In this document: positions 1-5,895 of the stretch, piece after piece
How positions within the stretch are numbered: position 1 is the stretch's first letter
How the letters are laid out: each line of letters opens with the position of its first letter
Source: an uncultured Bacillota bacterium
Lineage (GTDB): Bacteria; Bacillota; Clostridia; Peptostreptococcales; Anaerovoracaceae
Direction of reading: 5' to 3'
NCBI GenBank assembly: GCA_902465215.1
Contig: CABQMM010000080.1
Span: forward strand, 1 to 6,272
Length of the DNA: 6,272 bases
Made by a program: the position numbers and the translations under genes
The notes under the pieces: model-generated
Database searches by the model: none
What the model was told of the DNA's origin: nothing
The model's input: only the letters and a program-made list of their open reading frames with translations

Positions 1-554
1 TCCGCAGTGCCGTCCTCAAGCTTTTTCTTATACTCGCAGCTCTGAATGCGTCCTTCGATTACCAGCTTCGTACCGACGCCGAGTTTTTCGGCATAGCCCG
101 CGTTTCTGCCCCAGGCAATGCACGGTATGTAATCCGATTTATTGTACATTCGGTTGACGGCAAGCATCAGGTCGCAGATTTCACGCCCCAGAGGCGATGT
201 ACGCTTCAAAGGCGCTTTGCAAAGAAAACCCTCTAAATAGATATAGTTTTCGTTATATCCGAAGTTCTCGCTCAGATAGATTTCTCTGGCAAAGACAACA
301 ACATTCAGTTTATTTTTGTCGTCGATAATCTCGTTGTAAGTCCGCACCTGCCCTTTTATTTCCACGAAATCGCCTTCGCGCGGTGGATTTTCAAAGATTA
401 AACGCTCCGAAACCATGATATTGATTTCGTCGATATACCCACTTCTGCGTTCAATCCCAAGCACGAATGTATAGAAGATTTCTCCGTATGTTTTATGGCT
501 GAATTTCAAATCTGAAAGTACCACGCCGCAAAGTTCCGCTACATTGCTCTCCAT
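1..554 (-). CDS. SSB-like single-stranded DNA-binding protein with two OB-type halves (3' end off the left edge)
   Basis: An open frame starts with ATG at 554 and stays open to the left edge, giving 184 visible codons; the C-terminus is missing. Residues about 104-184 read as a classic SSB OB fold: YLEGFLCKAPLKRTSPLGRE, then LAVNR (131-135), SDYIPCIAWGRNA (140-152), GVGTKLVIEGRIQS (159-172) and the start of EYKKKLEDG. In bacterial SSBs this fold binds ssDNA in replication, repair and recombination. Residues about 6-93 look like a second, divergent OB-type beta barrel (CGVVLSDLKFSH, GDFVEIKGQVRTYNE, LNVVVFAREI), so the SSB domain is the second half rather than the N-terminus as in SsbA. The acidic C-terminal tip that recruits partner proteins would lie outside the window. 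The start is supported by AGGAGG at 560-565, five bases upstream. The SSB-domain assignment is strong. Whether this is the housekeeping SSB or a specialised paralogue cannot be told here; the unusual N-terminal half favours a paralogue. Confidence 0.85.
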   Translation of the reverse strand, partial: MESNVAELCGVVLSDLKFSHKTYGEIFYTFVLGIERRSGYIDEINIMVSERLIFENPPREGDFVEIKGQVRTYNEIIDDKNKLNVVVFAREIYLSENFGYNENYIYLEGFLCKAPLKRTSPLGREICDLMLAVNRMYNKSDYIPCIAWGRNAGYAEKLGVGTKLVIEGRIQSCEYKKKLEDGTA

Positions 555-608
555 CTTTTCCTCCTAAAGTTTTTTCTGTTTATACAGTTTATTACCAAAG
601 AGGAAAAG
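555..608 (-). promoter_or_regulatory. Inverted repeat that could mask the ribosome-binding site of the SSB-like gene
   Basis: CTTTTCCTC at 555-563 and GAGGAAAAG at 600-608 are perfect 9-base inverted repeats separated by 36 bases. On the minus-strand RNA the upstream arm (608-600) would pair with the downstream arm (563-555). The stem can extend by a G-U and an A-U pair, so that it covers the whole AGGAGG Shine-Dalgarno (560-565) of the SSB-like gene. With one bulged base it could also reach the start codon. The complementarity is seen directly; a regulatory role is inferred. A chance pairing of two purine/pyrimidine tracts is possible. Confidence 0.4.
579..607 (-). promoter_or_regulatory. 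Possible weak promoter for the SSB-like gene
   Basis: The minus strand carries TATAAA at 584-579, close to a sigma-A -10 box. It lies 24 bases before the ATG at 554, which would leave a short leader just containing the Shine-Dalgarno. The hexamer 17 bases further upstream (TTTTCC, 607-602) matches the -35 consensus poorly, so this is only a candidate. The -10 lies inside CTGTTTATACAG (576-587), a near-palindrome with matching bases at 10 of 12 positions, which could be an operator. A transcript starting here would lack the upstream arm of the inverted repeat at 600-608. Confidence 0.22.
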
Positions 609-624
609 TATGCCGATTTCTTAT

Positions 625-1827
625 TTATTCGCTGCGAAGCGCGTCAATCGGGTTCAGTCTGCTCGCCTTTCTTGCAGGAGCCCAGCCGAAAATAATGCCG
701 ACTGCCAGTGAGAAGCCAAAGCCGAGCGTAACCGCCGAAACATTGATTGCAAAGTCCGTTCCGATTGCGTCAAGCGCGATATAGGAAAGAAGCTCGCCTA
801 TGATAATTCCTATGATTCCACCAATCAGCGACAAAATCACAGACTCAATCAAAAACTGAAGCTGAATAATCTTCGGTTCCGCGCCGAGTGCTTTTCGCAG
901 TCCGATTTCCCGTGTCCGCTCCGTCACGCTGACCAGCATCATATTCATAATGCCGATGCCGCCGACCATAAGCGAAATCGATGCTATACCTGCCAGGAGC
1001 TTTGTCATCATGTCATACATCGTATCCATCATTTTCATGAGACTTTCCATGTTAATCAGGCTGTAGGCATTGTCTGCATTGTTGAAGGTGTTGTCAAGAT
1101 AGGCTTCCAGTCTGTCCACTAAATCATCCGTCTCGTCCGTATTATCAATGTAAACCTCCAGATTGTTCACGCTGCTTCTTCCGTTCATGTTCAAAGCATT
1201 TTTGTATGGAATATAAATTGTTCCGTCGCTTTCCTTCACGCCGATCATCATGGTTGTCATCGTGTCATCTGGGTCGCAAAGCCCAACCACCGTATAGGTG
1301 ATTCCTCCGACTCTGATTGTCTTTCCCAAAGGATCTTCACCTAAAAAGAAAGTCTTGGCAAGCTCATCATCGATCAGGCAGACCTTCACGGTGCCATCCA
1401 TGTCCTGCGCGGTAAGAGCTCTTCCGTATGTAACCATTTCATCATTTTTTTGGAAATATGTTTCGTTTTTCCCCGTGACCGTGACATCATCGCTGACATA
1501 ATCGTTTCGGACAACCTTGGCGATTACACTTACGGACGGTGCAATTCCCTTGACATTTTCCATTTCTTCGATTTCCGTCAAATCATTTTCCGTCAGCCCG
1601 TATTTTAAAGGGGTTCCCGGTGCGGTAATCGTCAGTGTTCCCGCACCGAGACTGGAAAACTCGTTCATCATGTAATCGGAAACGGCGGAAACCGTCGTCA
1701 CCATCGCAATAACTGCGGCTACACCGATGATAATGCCCAGCGTGGTCAAAAATGTACGCATTTTATTGCTGATGATGTTCTGCACCGACATGATGACGCT
1801 TTGTTTCAACATTCCGAATTTAAGCAT
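625..1827 (-). CDS. MacB/YknZ-like ABC transporter permease
   Basis: This is a 400-residue inner-membrane permease of the MacB type (type VII ABC exporter fold). A first membrane helix sits at about 26-46 (GIIIGVAAVIAM), preceded by the typical NIISNKMRTFLTTLG stretch. A large extracytoplasmic MacB core domain fills about 47-275. Three C-terminal helices follow at about 277-302, 326-352 and 366-384 (FtsX domain). The family signatures ERTREIGLRKALGA (303-316) and PARKASRLNPIDALRSE at the C-terminus are intact. Proteins of this fold do not form a classic translocation channel; they couple ATP hydrolysis to mechanical movement of the extracellular part. I chose the start at 1827 because AGGGAGGT lies seven bases upstream. 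An in-frame ATG at 1905 would add 26 residues deep inside the ATPase gene and has no matching site. The gene overlaps the ATPase gene by eight bases. One oddity is seven methionines in residues 260-274, just before the second helix. The substrate is unknown; macrolides, peptides or toxins are all plausible for the family. Confidence 0.93.
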   Translation of the reverse strand: MLKFGMLKQSVIMSVQNIISNKMRTFLTTLGIIIGVAAVIAMVTTVSAVSDYMMNEFSSLGAGTLTITAPGTPLKYGLTENDLTEIEEMENVKGIAPSVSVIAKVVRNDYVSDDVTVTGKNETYFQKNDEMVTYGRALTAQDMDGTVKVCLIDDELAKTFFLGEDPLGKTIRVGGITYTVVGLCDPDDTMTTMMIGVKESDGTIYIPYKNALNMNGRSSVNNLEVYIDNTDETDDLVDRLEAYLDNTFNNADNAYSLINMESLMKMMDTMYDMMTKLLAGIASISLMVGGIGIMNMMLVSVTERTREIGLRKALGAEPKIIQLQFLIESVILSLIGGIIGIIIGELLSYIALDAIGTDFAINVSAVTLGFGFSLAVGIIFGWAPARKASRLNPIDALRSE

Positions 1828-2515
1828 CTTCCAGACCTCCCTCGCTGAGATTTCCGTCGAGAATCCGTACAATGCGTTTTGCATGCTTTGCGATTTTCGC
1901 GTCATGCGTAATCATAATAATCGTTCTGCCCTCCGCGTTCAGCTCATTGAAAATGTCCATAACCTGCGCTCCTGTTTTCTGGTCGAGTGCTCCGGTCGGT
2001 TCATCCGCAAGCAAGATCGTCGGGTTGGTTGAAATTGCCCTTGCAATCGCAACTCTCTGCTGCTGTCCTCCCGACATCTGATTCGGAAAGTGATACATTT
2101 TATCTCCAAGCCCTACGCGCTCCAGCATGGATTTTGCGCGCTGCTCTCTCTCCTTTGCTCCCATTCCCGCATAAATCAGGGGAAGCATGACATTATCCAG
2201 CGCAGTCTGCCTCTGGAGAAGATAGAAAGACTGGAAAATAAAGCCGATTTCTTTGCTTCGAATCCGCGCGAGCGTCTTTTCGTCCTGATTGAATATGTGT
2301 CTGCCGGAAAGATAATAATCGCCCGAAGTCGGCGTGTCCAGACATCCGATAATGTTCATCAGCGTTGATTTTCCGCTGCCGGACGGACCGAGAACCGCTA
2401 AAAACTCGCCCTCGTTGACGCTTAGATTGATACCTTTCAAGACTGTGGAAATCTCATCGCCCATCGCATATTGCTTTACGATTTTCTCCATTCTCAAAAT
2501 TTCTTTTCCTGCCAT
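1820..2515 (-). CDS. MacB/YknY/LolD-like ABC transporter ATP-binding protein
   Basis: This 231-residue cytoplasmic ATPase powers the permease encoded just downstream. All nucleotide-binding motifs are present: Walker A GPSGSGKST (43-51), Q-loop FIFQSF with Q95, ABC signature MSGGQQQRVAIARA (147-160), Walker B ILLADEP (167-173) with catalytic E172, D-loop GALD (175-178) and switch His204 in MITHD. The signature has Met instead of the textbook Leu, a common variant. Length and motif set match the MacB/LolD subfamily (usually about 220-240 residues) rather than FtsE or a drug half-transporter. Only two bases separate it from the stop of the adaptor gene, and its 3' end overlaps the permease by eight bases, so the three are almost certainly translated together. 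The Shine-Dalgarno is weak (GGGTGA, inside the last adaptor codons), which fits translational coupling to the adaptor. A second ATG at 2491 is possible but poorly placed. Confidence in function is high; the substrate cannot be read from an ATPase. Confidence 0.96.
   Translation of the reverse strand: MAGKEILRMEKIVKQYAMGDEISTVLKGINLSVNEGEFLAVLGPSGSGKSTLMNIIGCLDTPTSGDYYLSGRHIFNQDEKTLARIRSKEIGFIFQSFYLLQRQTALDNVMLPLIYAGMGAKEREQRAKSMLERVGLGDKMYHFPNQMSGGQQQRVAIARAISTNPTILLADEPTGALDQKTGAQVMDIFNELNAEGRTIIMITHDAKIAKHAKRIVRILDGNLSEGGLEDA
1835..1842 (-). promoter_or_regulatory. Shine-Dalgarno site that fixes the permease start
   Basis: AGGGAGGT on the minus strand lies seven bases before the ATG at 1827, inside the last codons of the ATPase gene. 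It favours this start over the longer in-frame ATG at 1905. Confidence 0.8.
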
Positions 2516-2517
2516 CG

Positions 2518-4146
2518 TTATTCACCCAGCATCATTGAGTTTCTTGCTTCGCGCATGGAGTCCATATCTTCCATGTTAAAGATGAACTTCTTCGGATAGA
2601 AAATTTTGTCTCCTTCACTCAATCCTTCCGTAATTTGAACATATATGCCGTCCGATGCGCCCAGTTCTAAAGTCTTTTCGACCATCTTTCCGTTTTCATC
2701 TTTCACATAGATGTACGCGGTATTGTCATCATGGTACTGCAGGCTGTTCTGCGACAGACTCACCACATCCTTTTCATCCACACGCGTGAGTTTCACTTCC
2801 ACGCTCATGCCGCTTTTTACAGCTTCATCCGGCGTAAAGCTGACCTTTGCGTTAAAATAGGAAACGCCGCCCTCTACGGTTGCGGTTCTGTCCACCTCAA
2901 TCAAAGTACCTTCGTAGTCTTTTTCCAAAGCGTCAATATAAATCTTCACAGGGCTTCCAACCGAAACATTCTTGATAGCATACTCATCTACCTTGATGGA
3001 AACCTGCATCGTATCCAGATTTGCAATCGTCGCAATCGGCATTCCCATCGTAACCATATCTCCTTTTTCAATGAGAAGATCGGTTACCGTTCCGCTTATC
3101 GGCGCTGTAATTACATAGTCTTTTCTCGTACTTTTGAGACTGGCAAGCTGAATTTCTGCCGCACTGACATCGCTGAGCGCTTCTGTCTTTTCGAGCGTTG
3201 CCTCGAAACTTTCAAGCTGCTGGTTTACCTGAAGCTGAATGACATCGAAACTCTTCTTTGTATTGTCATAGCTGATCTGTGCGTTTTCAATCGCATCTTC
3301 CAGTTTGTCCAAAATATTCTTTTTCGCATTGTCGAACGCTTTGCAGGCATCATCATAAGAGCCCTTTGCGCTGTCAACAGAACGCTCTGCGGAGTTCATC
3401 TGCACTTCAGCTGACTGCATAGCGGTTTTCAGCGAAGCAGCCATGGACTCCAGCGAAGCTTTCGCAGGATTTTCCGCAGGTGTCACATCTGCCGCATTCT
3501 GCGCATCACGGTAAGCTCTCCATGCATCGTTGTAATAAGAGCGTGCATCGGAAGCTGCATCTCTGGCAATATCATATGCACGGTATGCCTGCTCACGCTG
3601 CAGATATACGCTTTGAATGCTTTCATAGCTTCCGTCTTCAATCGAAGCCTTTGCTTTATCATATTCTTTCTGTGCGTCGTTCACGCCCTTTTCCGCAGTT
3701 TCCATCTGCATCCTTGCGCTTTCCAGACTGCTGTTGAGACCTTTGTCGATGGTCTCCTTGTAGTTTTCGTATCCGCGTTTTGCGTCGGAAATATTATACT
3801 TATTGCTCTTCTTCGTCGTTTTCAGGGTCGCTTCCTGAAGGCTGATATTATAGTCGATATTCGTCGTATCAAGCCGTGCGATTACCTGACCTGCCTTTAC
3901 CTTGTCACCTTTTTCAACGAGAACCTGTACAGCTTCCTCGGATGCCTGTGCGACCAGATTAAAATCGGACGCAGGCTCCACATTTCCCACAAAACTGTTA
4001 TATGTAACGATATCTCTTCTCTCTGCGGTTTCCTCCACGTATCCTGCTGTTTCGTCTTTGAAGAAAATTCCTTTTACGAGCAGAGCGCATATCGCTGCCA
4101 GCAAAAGAATCATGATGATTTTATGTTTCTTTATCCAAGCTCTCAT
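2518..4146 (-). CDS. MacA/YknX/HlyD-like membrane-anchored efflux adaptor with an extended coiled coil
   Basis: This 542-residue protein is the adaptor (membrane fusion protein) of the ABC exporter encoded downstream. A short basic N-terminus is followed by one membrane anchor at about 10-29 (IIMILLLAAICALLVKGIFF). The first half of a lipoyl-like domain covers about 50-100 (EEAVQVLVEKGDKVKAGQVI). A long Ala/Glu/Lys/Asp-rich helical region fills about 105-340. The second lipoyl half covers about 343-377 (YVITAPISGTVTDLLIEKGD), and beta-barrel and membrane-proximal domains fill about 380-520. The family is often near 370-400 residues; the extra length here is in the coiled coil. It would sit outside the membrane and dock on the permease. 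In Bacillus the comparable YknX works without an outer-membrane TolC. The start at 4146 has an ideal Shine-Dalgarno six bases upstream. The gene begins 24 bases after the ThrE C-terminal half and ends two bases before the ATPase start. The last 18 residues carry five methionines (525-539). The family call is firm; the cargo is unknown. Confidence 0.93.
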   Translation of the reverse strand: MRAWIKKHKIIMILLLAAICALLVKGIFFKDETAGYVEETAERRDIVTYNSFVGNVEPASDFNLVAQASEEAVQVLVEKGDKVKAGQVIARLDTTNIDYNISLQEATLKTTKKSNKYNISDAKRGYENYKETIDKGLNSSLESARMQMETAEKGVNDAQKEYDKAKASIEDGSYESIQSVYLQREQAYRAYDIARDAASDARSYYNDAWRAYRDAQNAADVTPAENPAKASLESMAASLKTAMQSAEVQMNSAERSVDSAKGSYDDACKAFDNAKKNILDKLEDAIENAQISYDNTKKSFDVIQLQVNQQLESFEATLEKTEALSDVSAAEIQLASLKSTRKDYVITAPISGTVTDLLIEKGDMVTMGMPIATIANLDTMQVSIKVDEYAIKNVSVGSPVKIYIDALEKDYEGTLIEVDRTATVEGGVSYFNAKVSFTPDEAVKSGMSVEVKLTRVDEKDVVSLSQNSLQYHDDNTAYIYVKDENGKMVEKTLELGASDGIYVQITEGLSEGDKIFYPKKFIFNMEDMDSMREARNSMMLGE

Positions 4147-4152
4147 CTAAGG

Positions 4153-4160
4153 ACCTCCTT
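4153..4160 (-). promoter_or_regulatory. Near-perfect Shine-Dalgarno for the adaptor gene
   Basis: AAGGAGGT on the minus strand lies six bases upstream of the ATG at 4146, in the 24-base gap after the ThrE C-terminal-half gene. It is the strongest ribosome-binding site in the window. It suggests that the exporter genes are translated independently of the genes upstream, even if they share a transcript. Confidence 0.85.
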
Positions 4161-4170
4161 AAAACCGGTC

Positions 4171-4596
4171 TCATTTACGAATCCGTATATAAAAATTGTT
4201 TGCAATCGCAACGCATACGAAGCCGAGTGCAATTGCCAGCGCGATAACCGCCGCTTTCGTTCCGCTGTCCGCAAAGAGCTGTTCGTCCTGCTCGACCAGT
4301 CCGAGCATTGTATAATACAGGCTGCCTCCCGGAATCAGCGGAACCGCTCCCGTTGTCAGAAAAATCGTTGCCGGAGCGCGGTTGACGCGCGCCATGACTT
4401 CCGCATAAATACCGACAAAATCGACCGCTAAAAGATTCGGAAGGAACACGCCGCCCAATGTACTTTCCAGCAAAAGGTACAGCGCCCATGTAATTCCGCC
4501 TCCGATGCCTGCCAGAACAATCTGTTTTCCCTTCATTTTAAGAAAGACCGCAAAACCGAAGGAGCCTATCAATGCGGCTGTAATCTGTGTTGTCAT
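4171..4596 (-). CDS. Threonine/serine exporter family, C-terminal half (ThrE C / YjjB-like, DUF3815)
   Basis: This 141-residue membrane protein is the second half of a split ThrE-type exporter. The hallmark VNRAPATIFLTTGAVPLIPG (71-90), followed by GSLYYTM, is the conserved signature of the DUF3815/ThrE_2 family. Hydrophobic helices are visible at about 4-19, 26-44, 50-66, 76-96 and 114-132. Corynebacterium ThrE carries both halves in one protein and exports threonine and serine; in E. coli the split pair YjjP/YjjB has been linked to succinate export. The substrate here is therefore open. The start at 4596 is chosen because its ATG overlaps the TGA of the preceding gene (ATGA) and GAGGAGGG lies five bases upstream. 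A longer in-frame ATG at 4641 would add 15 hydrophilic residues inside the partner gene. The two halves are presumably made in equal amounts and assemble together. Confidence 0.9.
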   Translation of the reverse strand: MTTQITAALIGSFGFAVFLKMKGKQIVLAGIGGGITWALYLLLESTLGGVFLPNLLAVDFVGIYAEVMARVNRAPATIFLTTGAVPLIPGGSLYYTMLGLVEQDEQLFADSGTKAAVIALAIALGFVCVAIANNFYIRIRK

Positions 4597-5354
4597 ATCA
4601 GCCCTCCTCTCGTAAGAAAGAGTGAAAGCGCAAATCCGCACGCAATCGCGATTGCAAGCATTACCGCATTCACCACCCTCAGCATTCCCGTAACAAGATC
4701 GCCCGTCAGCATATCCCGCACTCCGTTTGTCAAAGCGATTCCCGGAATCAAAAGCATGATGACGCCAATCATAATTTTATCGGTATGTACGCCGATTCCA
4801 AGATAAACCGTCAATACAGAGAGTAGACCCGCTGCAAAAGATACCGAAAAGATATTTGCGAGCGAGTTTTGTCCAAGCCTCTCAATTACCCGATTCAGAG
4901 CGACAGTCGCAAGTCCTGTCAATGCCGCCGCAATGCCGTCCATGAGATTTCCGCCGAAAAATACGGCGAAGCTGCCGCCGATTGCCATGCCGCTGAGCAG
5001 GCTGAACGCAAAAGGCTGCTGTTTTCTTTGCATAACCTCATCAAACTTTTTTCTGAGTTCTTCCACCGATGGAAGGTTTGCGCAGATAAACCTTGAAAGG
5101 TTGTTCAGGTAATCCAGTCTGTCGAAGTTGACATCGCTGCGTGTTACACGCCGAATCTGGGTGATAATCTCCCCATTTGGGTCTTCCATTGTAACCTGAA
5201 TATTTGAAGTGATTACGAAGACATTCACCCGATCGCAGCCGTAAGCATCGCACATGCGGTTTACGCTGTCCTCTACACGGCTTGCTTCTGCGCCTGCAAT
5301 CAGCATTTCCTCCGCAATATCGAGAATTGCCTGTAAAAGTTTATCGTAATTCAT
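4593..5354 (-). CDS. Threonine/serine exporter family, N-terminal half (ThrE N / YjjP-like, DUF1212)
   Basis: This 253-residue protein is the first half of a split ThrE-type exporter. Its soluble N-terminal domain shows the family pattern: LIAGAEASRVEDSVNRMCDA (18-37), an IQVT strand (52-55), IRRV (67-70) and NNLSRFI (84-90). About five membrane helices follow, near 115-135, 138-155, 166-186, 194-210 and 228-248. The loop LLIPGIALTNGVRDMLTGDL (201-220) is the most recognisable ThrE motif. It works with the product of the next gene, which it overlaps by four bases (ATGA); its last codons (Arg-Gly-Gly) also encode the Shine-Dalgarno of that gene. Its own ribosome-binding site is weak: a purine-rich stretch with AGGAAA sits too far upstream. 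The start is kept because the family helix begins immediately after it. The gene begins 36 bases after the acetyltransferase stop, so it is probably co-transcribed with it. The exported compound is not determined by the sequence. Confidence 0.92.
   Translation of the reverse strand: MNYDKLLQAILDIAEEMLIAGAEASRVEDSVNRMCDAYGCDRVNVFVITSNIQVTMEDPNGEIITQIRRVTRSDVNFDRLDYLNNLSRFICANLPSVEELRKKFDEVMQRKQQPFAFSLLSGMAIGGSFAVFFGGNLMDGIAAALTGLATVALNRVIERLGQNSLANIFSVSFAAGLLSVLTVYLGIGVHTDKIMIGVIMLLIPGIALTNGVRDMLTGDLVTGMLRVVNAVMLAIAIACGFALSLFLTRGGLI
4602..4609 (-). promoter_or_regulatory. Shine-Dalgarno site that fixes the start of the ThrE C-terminal half
   Basis: GAGGAGGG on the minus strand lies five bases before the ATG at 4596 and is encoded by the final Arg-Gly-Gly codons of the upstream half. 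Together with the ATGA overlap it sets the start at 4596 and argues for coupled translation of the two halves. Confidence 0.8.
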
Positions 5355-5390
5355 CTTTAACTGCTTCTTCTTTCCTGAATATTTTCTATC

Positions 5391-5876
5391 TTATTTTAAG
5401 TCCAGTTTCATTATTTCGGGATGACATTCCGTCCCGTACTGCGGGCAGTATTTACATTCGAAGAAGTTCGGTGCATTGTCCGCAGGTATTGTTTCAAAGC
5501 CCAGCCGTCTGAAAAATTCGGGCGCTCTGGCAACCAGATAGAGTGCATCTCCGCCTCTCGAAAGGACTTCTTCCTTCGCCTTATTTATCAGCATCTTCCC
5601 CAGACCGAATTTTCGCAAAGTCTTATCGACCGCAATTCCGTCGATGATATATTTCCCCTCGCGAAGCGCTAAAACACAGCCTGCAACTAAACAGTCCCCG
5701 TCTTTTCCCGCGCTGTCTTTGATATGTTTTAAATCGTCTGCACCTGCCTGCGTAATTTTCCAGCATTTAACGATGTCGGTATCGACCTCTTCATCGCCGT
5801 CAAATTCCAGACGGTTCTCAACGAAAAATTTTACGAGTCTTTCGTACTCATCGGTTGAACGCAAAATAAATTTCAT
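5391..5876 (-). CDS. GNAT-family N-acetyltransferase with a Cys/His-rich C-terminal tail
   Basis: This 161-residue protein has the GNAT fold, which transfers an acetyl group from acetyl-CoA to an amine. Motif A is clear: a strand IIDGIAVDKTLRKFGLG (77-93) containing the CoA pyrophosphate-binding R-K-F-G-L-G, then the helix KMLINKAKEEVL. Motif B follows as ALYLVARAPEFFRRLGFETI (111-130), with the usual FFRRLGF. The tail (138-161) is unusual: C141, C144, C151 and H152 form a CxxC-x6-CH pattern before the closing IMKLDL. This could bind a metal or simply be a conserved structural patch. The start at 5876 is supported by GGGAGGA six bases upstream. The gene begins 19 bases after the folC stop. 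The substrate cannot be named; a small metabolite or a protein N-terminus are both possible. Confidence is high for the family and low for any specific role. Confidence 0.9.
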   Translation of the reverse strand: MKFILRSTDEYERLVKFFVENRLEFDGDEEVDTDIVKCWKITQAGADDLKHIKDSAGKDGDCLVAGCVLALREGKYIIDGIAVDKTLRKFGLGKMLINKAKEEVLSRGGDALYLVARAPEFFRRLGFETIPADNAPNFFECKYCPQYGTECHPEIMKLDLK

Positions 5877-5895
5877 ATTTTTTCCTCCCGAGTTC

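Noticed and set aside
576..587. CTGTTTATACAG as an SOS (LexA) box before the SSB-like gene
   Set aside because: The arms CTGT and ACAG are four bases apart, whereas the E. coli box has eight; the Gram-positive box (CGAAC-N4-GTTCG) does not match either. It is kept only as a possible unknown operator.
555..624. An intrinsic terminator after the permease gene
   Set aside because: No GC-rich hairpin followed by a T-run exists on the minus strand; the only strong pairing involves the SSB ribosome-binding site and is followed by coding sequence.
610..711. A 33-codon plus-strand frame with GAGGA shortly before its ATG
   Set aside because: Its apparent ribosome-binding site is simply one arm of the inverted repeat, and the frame is antisense to the conserved C-terminus of the permease.
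1828..1905. A longer permease starting at ATG 1905
   Set aside because: The 26 extra residues are encoded inside the ATPase gene, are hydrophilic and unlike the family N-terminus, and the ATG at 1827 has a clear Shine-Dalgarno.
2731..3414. A 227-codon plus-strand open frame opposite the adaptor gene
   Set aside because: Its translation is rich in Cys, His and Phe with no recognisable domain, and it is antisense to a well-supported coiled-coil gene. Long antisense frames are expected from the repetitive codon use there.
3613..4431. A 272-codon plus-strand open frame crossing the adaptor start and the ThrE C-terminal half
   Set aside because: It covers two firm minus-strand genes and the gap between them, has no plausible domain, and shows the Cys/Arg/Phe-rich composition of a shadow frame.
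4175..4489. A second minus-strand frame of 104 codons inside the ThrE C-terminal half
   Set aside because: It is a shifted reading of the same gene; its Gly/Arg/Ser-rich translation has no membrane helices, unlike the frame with the DUF3815 signature.
5355..5390. A promoter in the gap before the ThrE N-terminal half
   Set aside because: AT-rich hexamers resembling a -10 box occur near the acetyltransferase stop, but no acceptable -35 box lies at the right distance.
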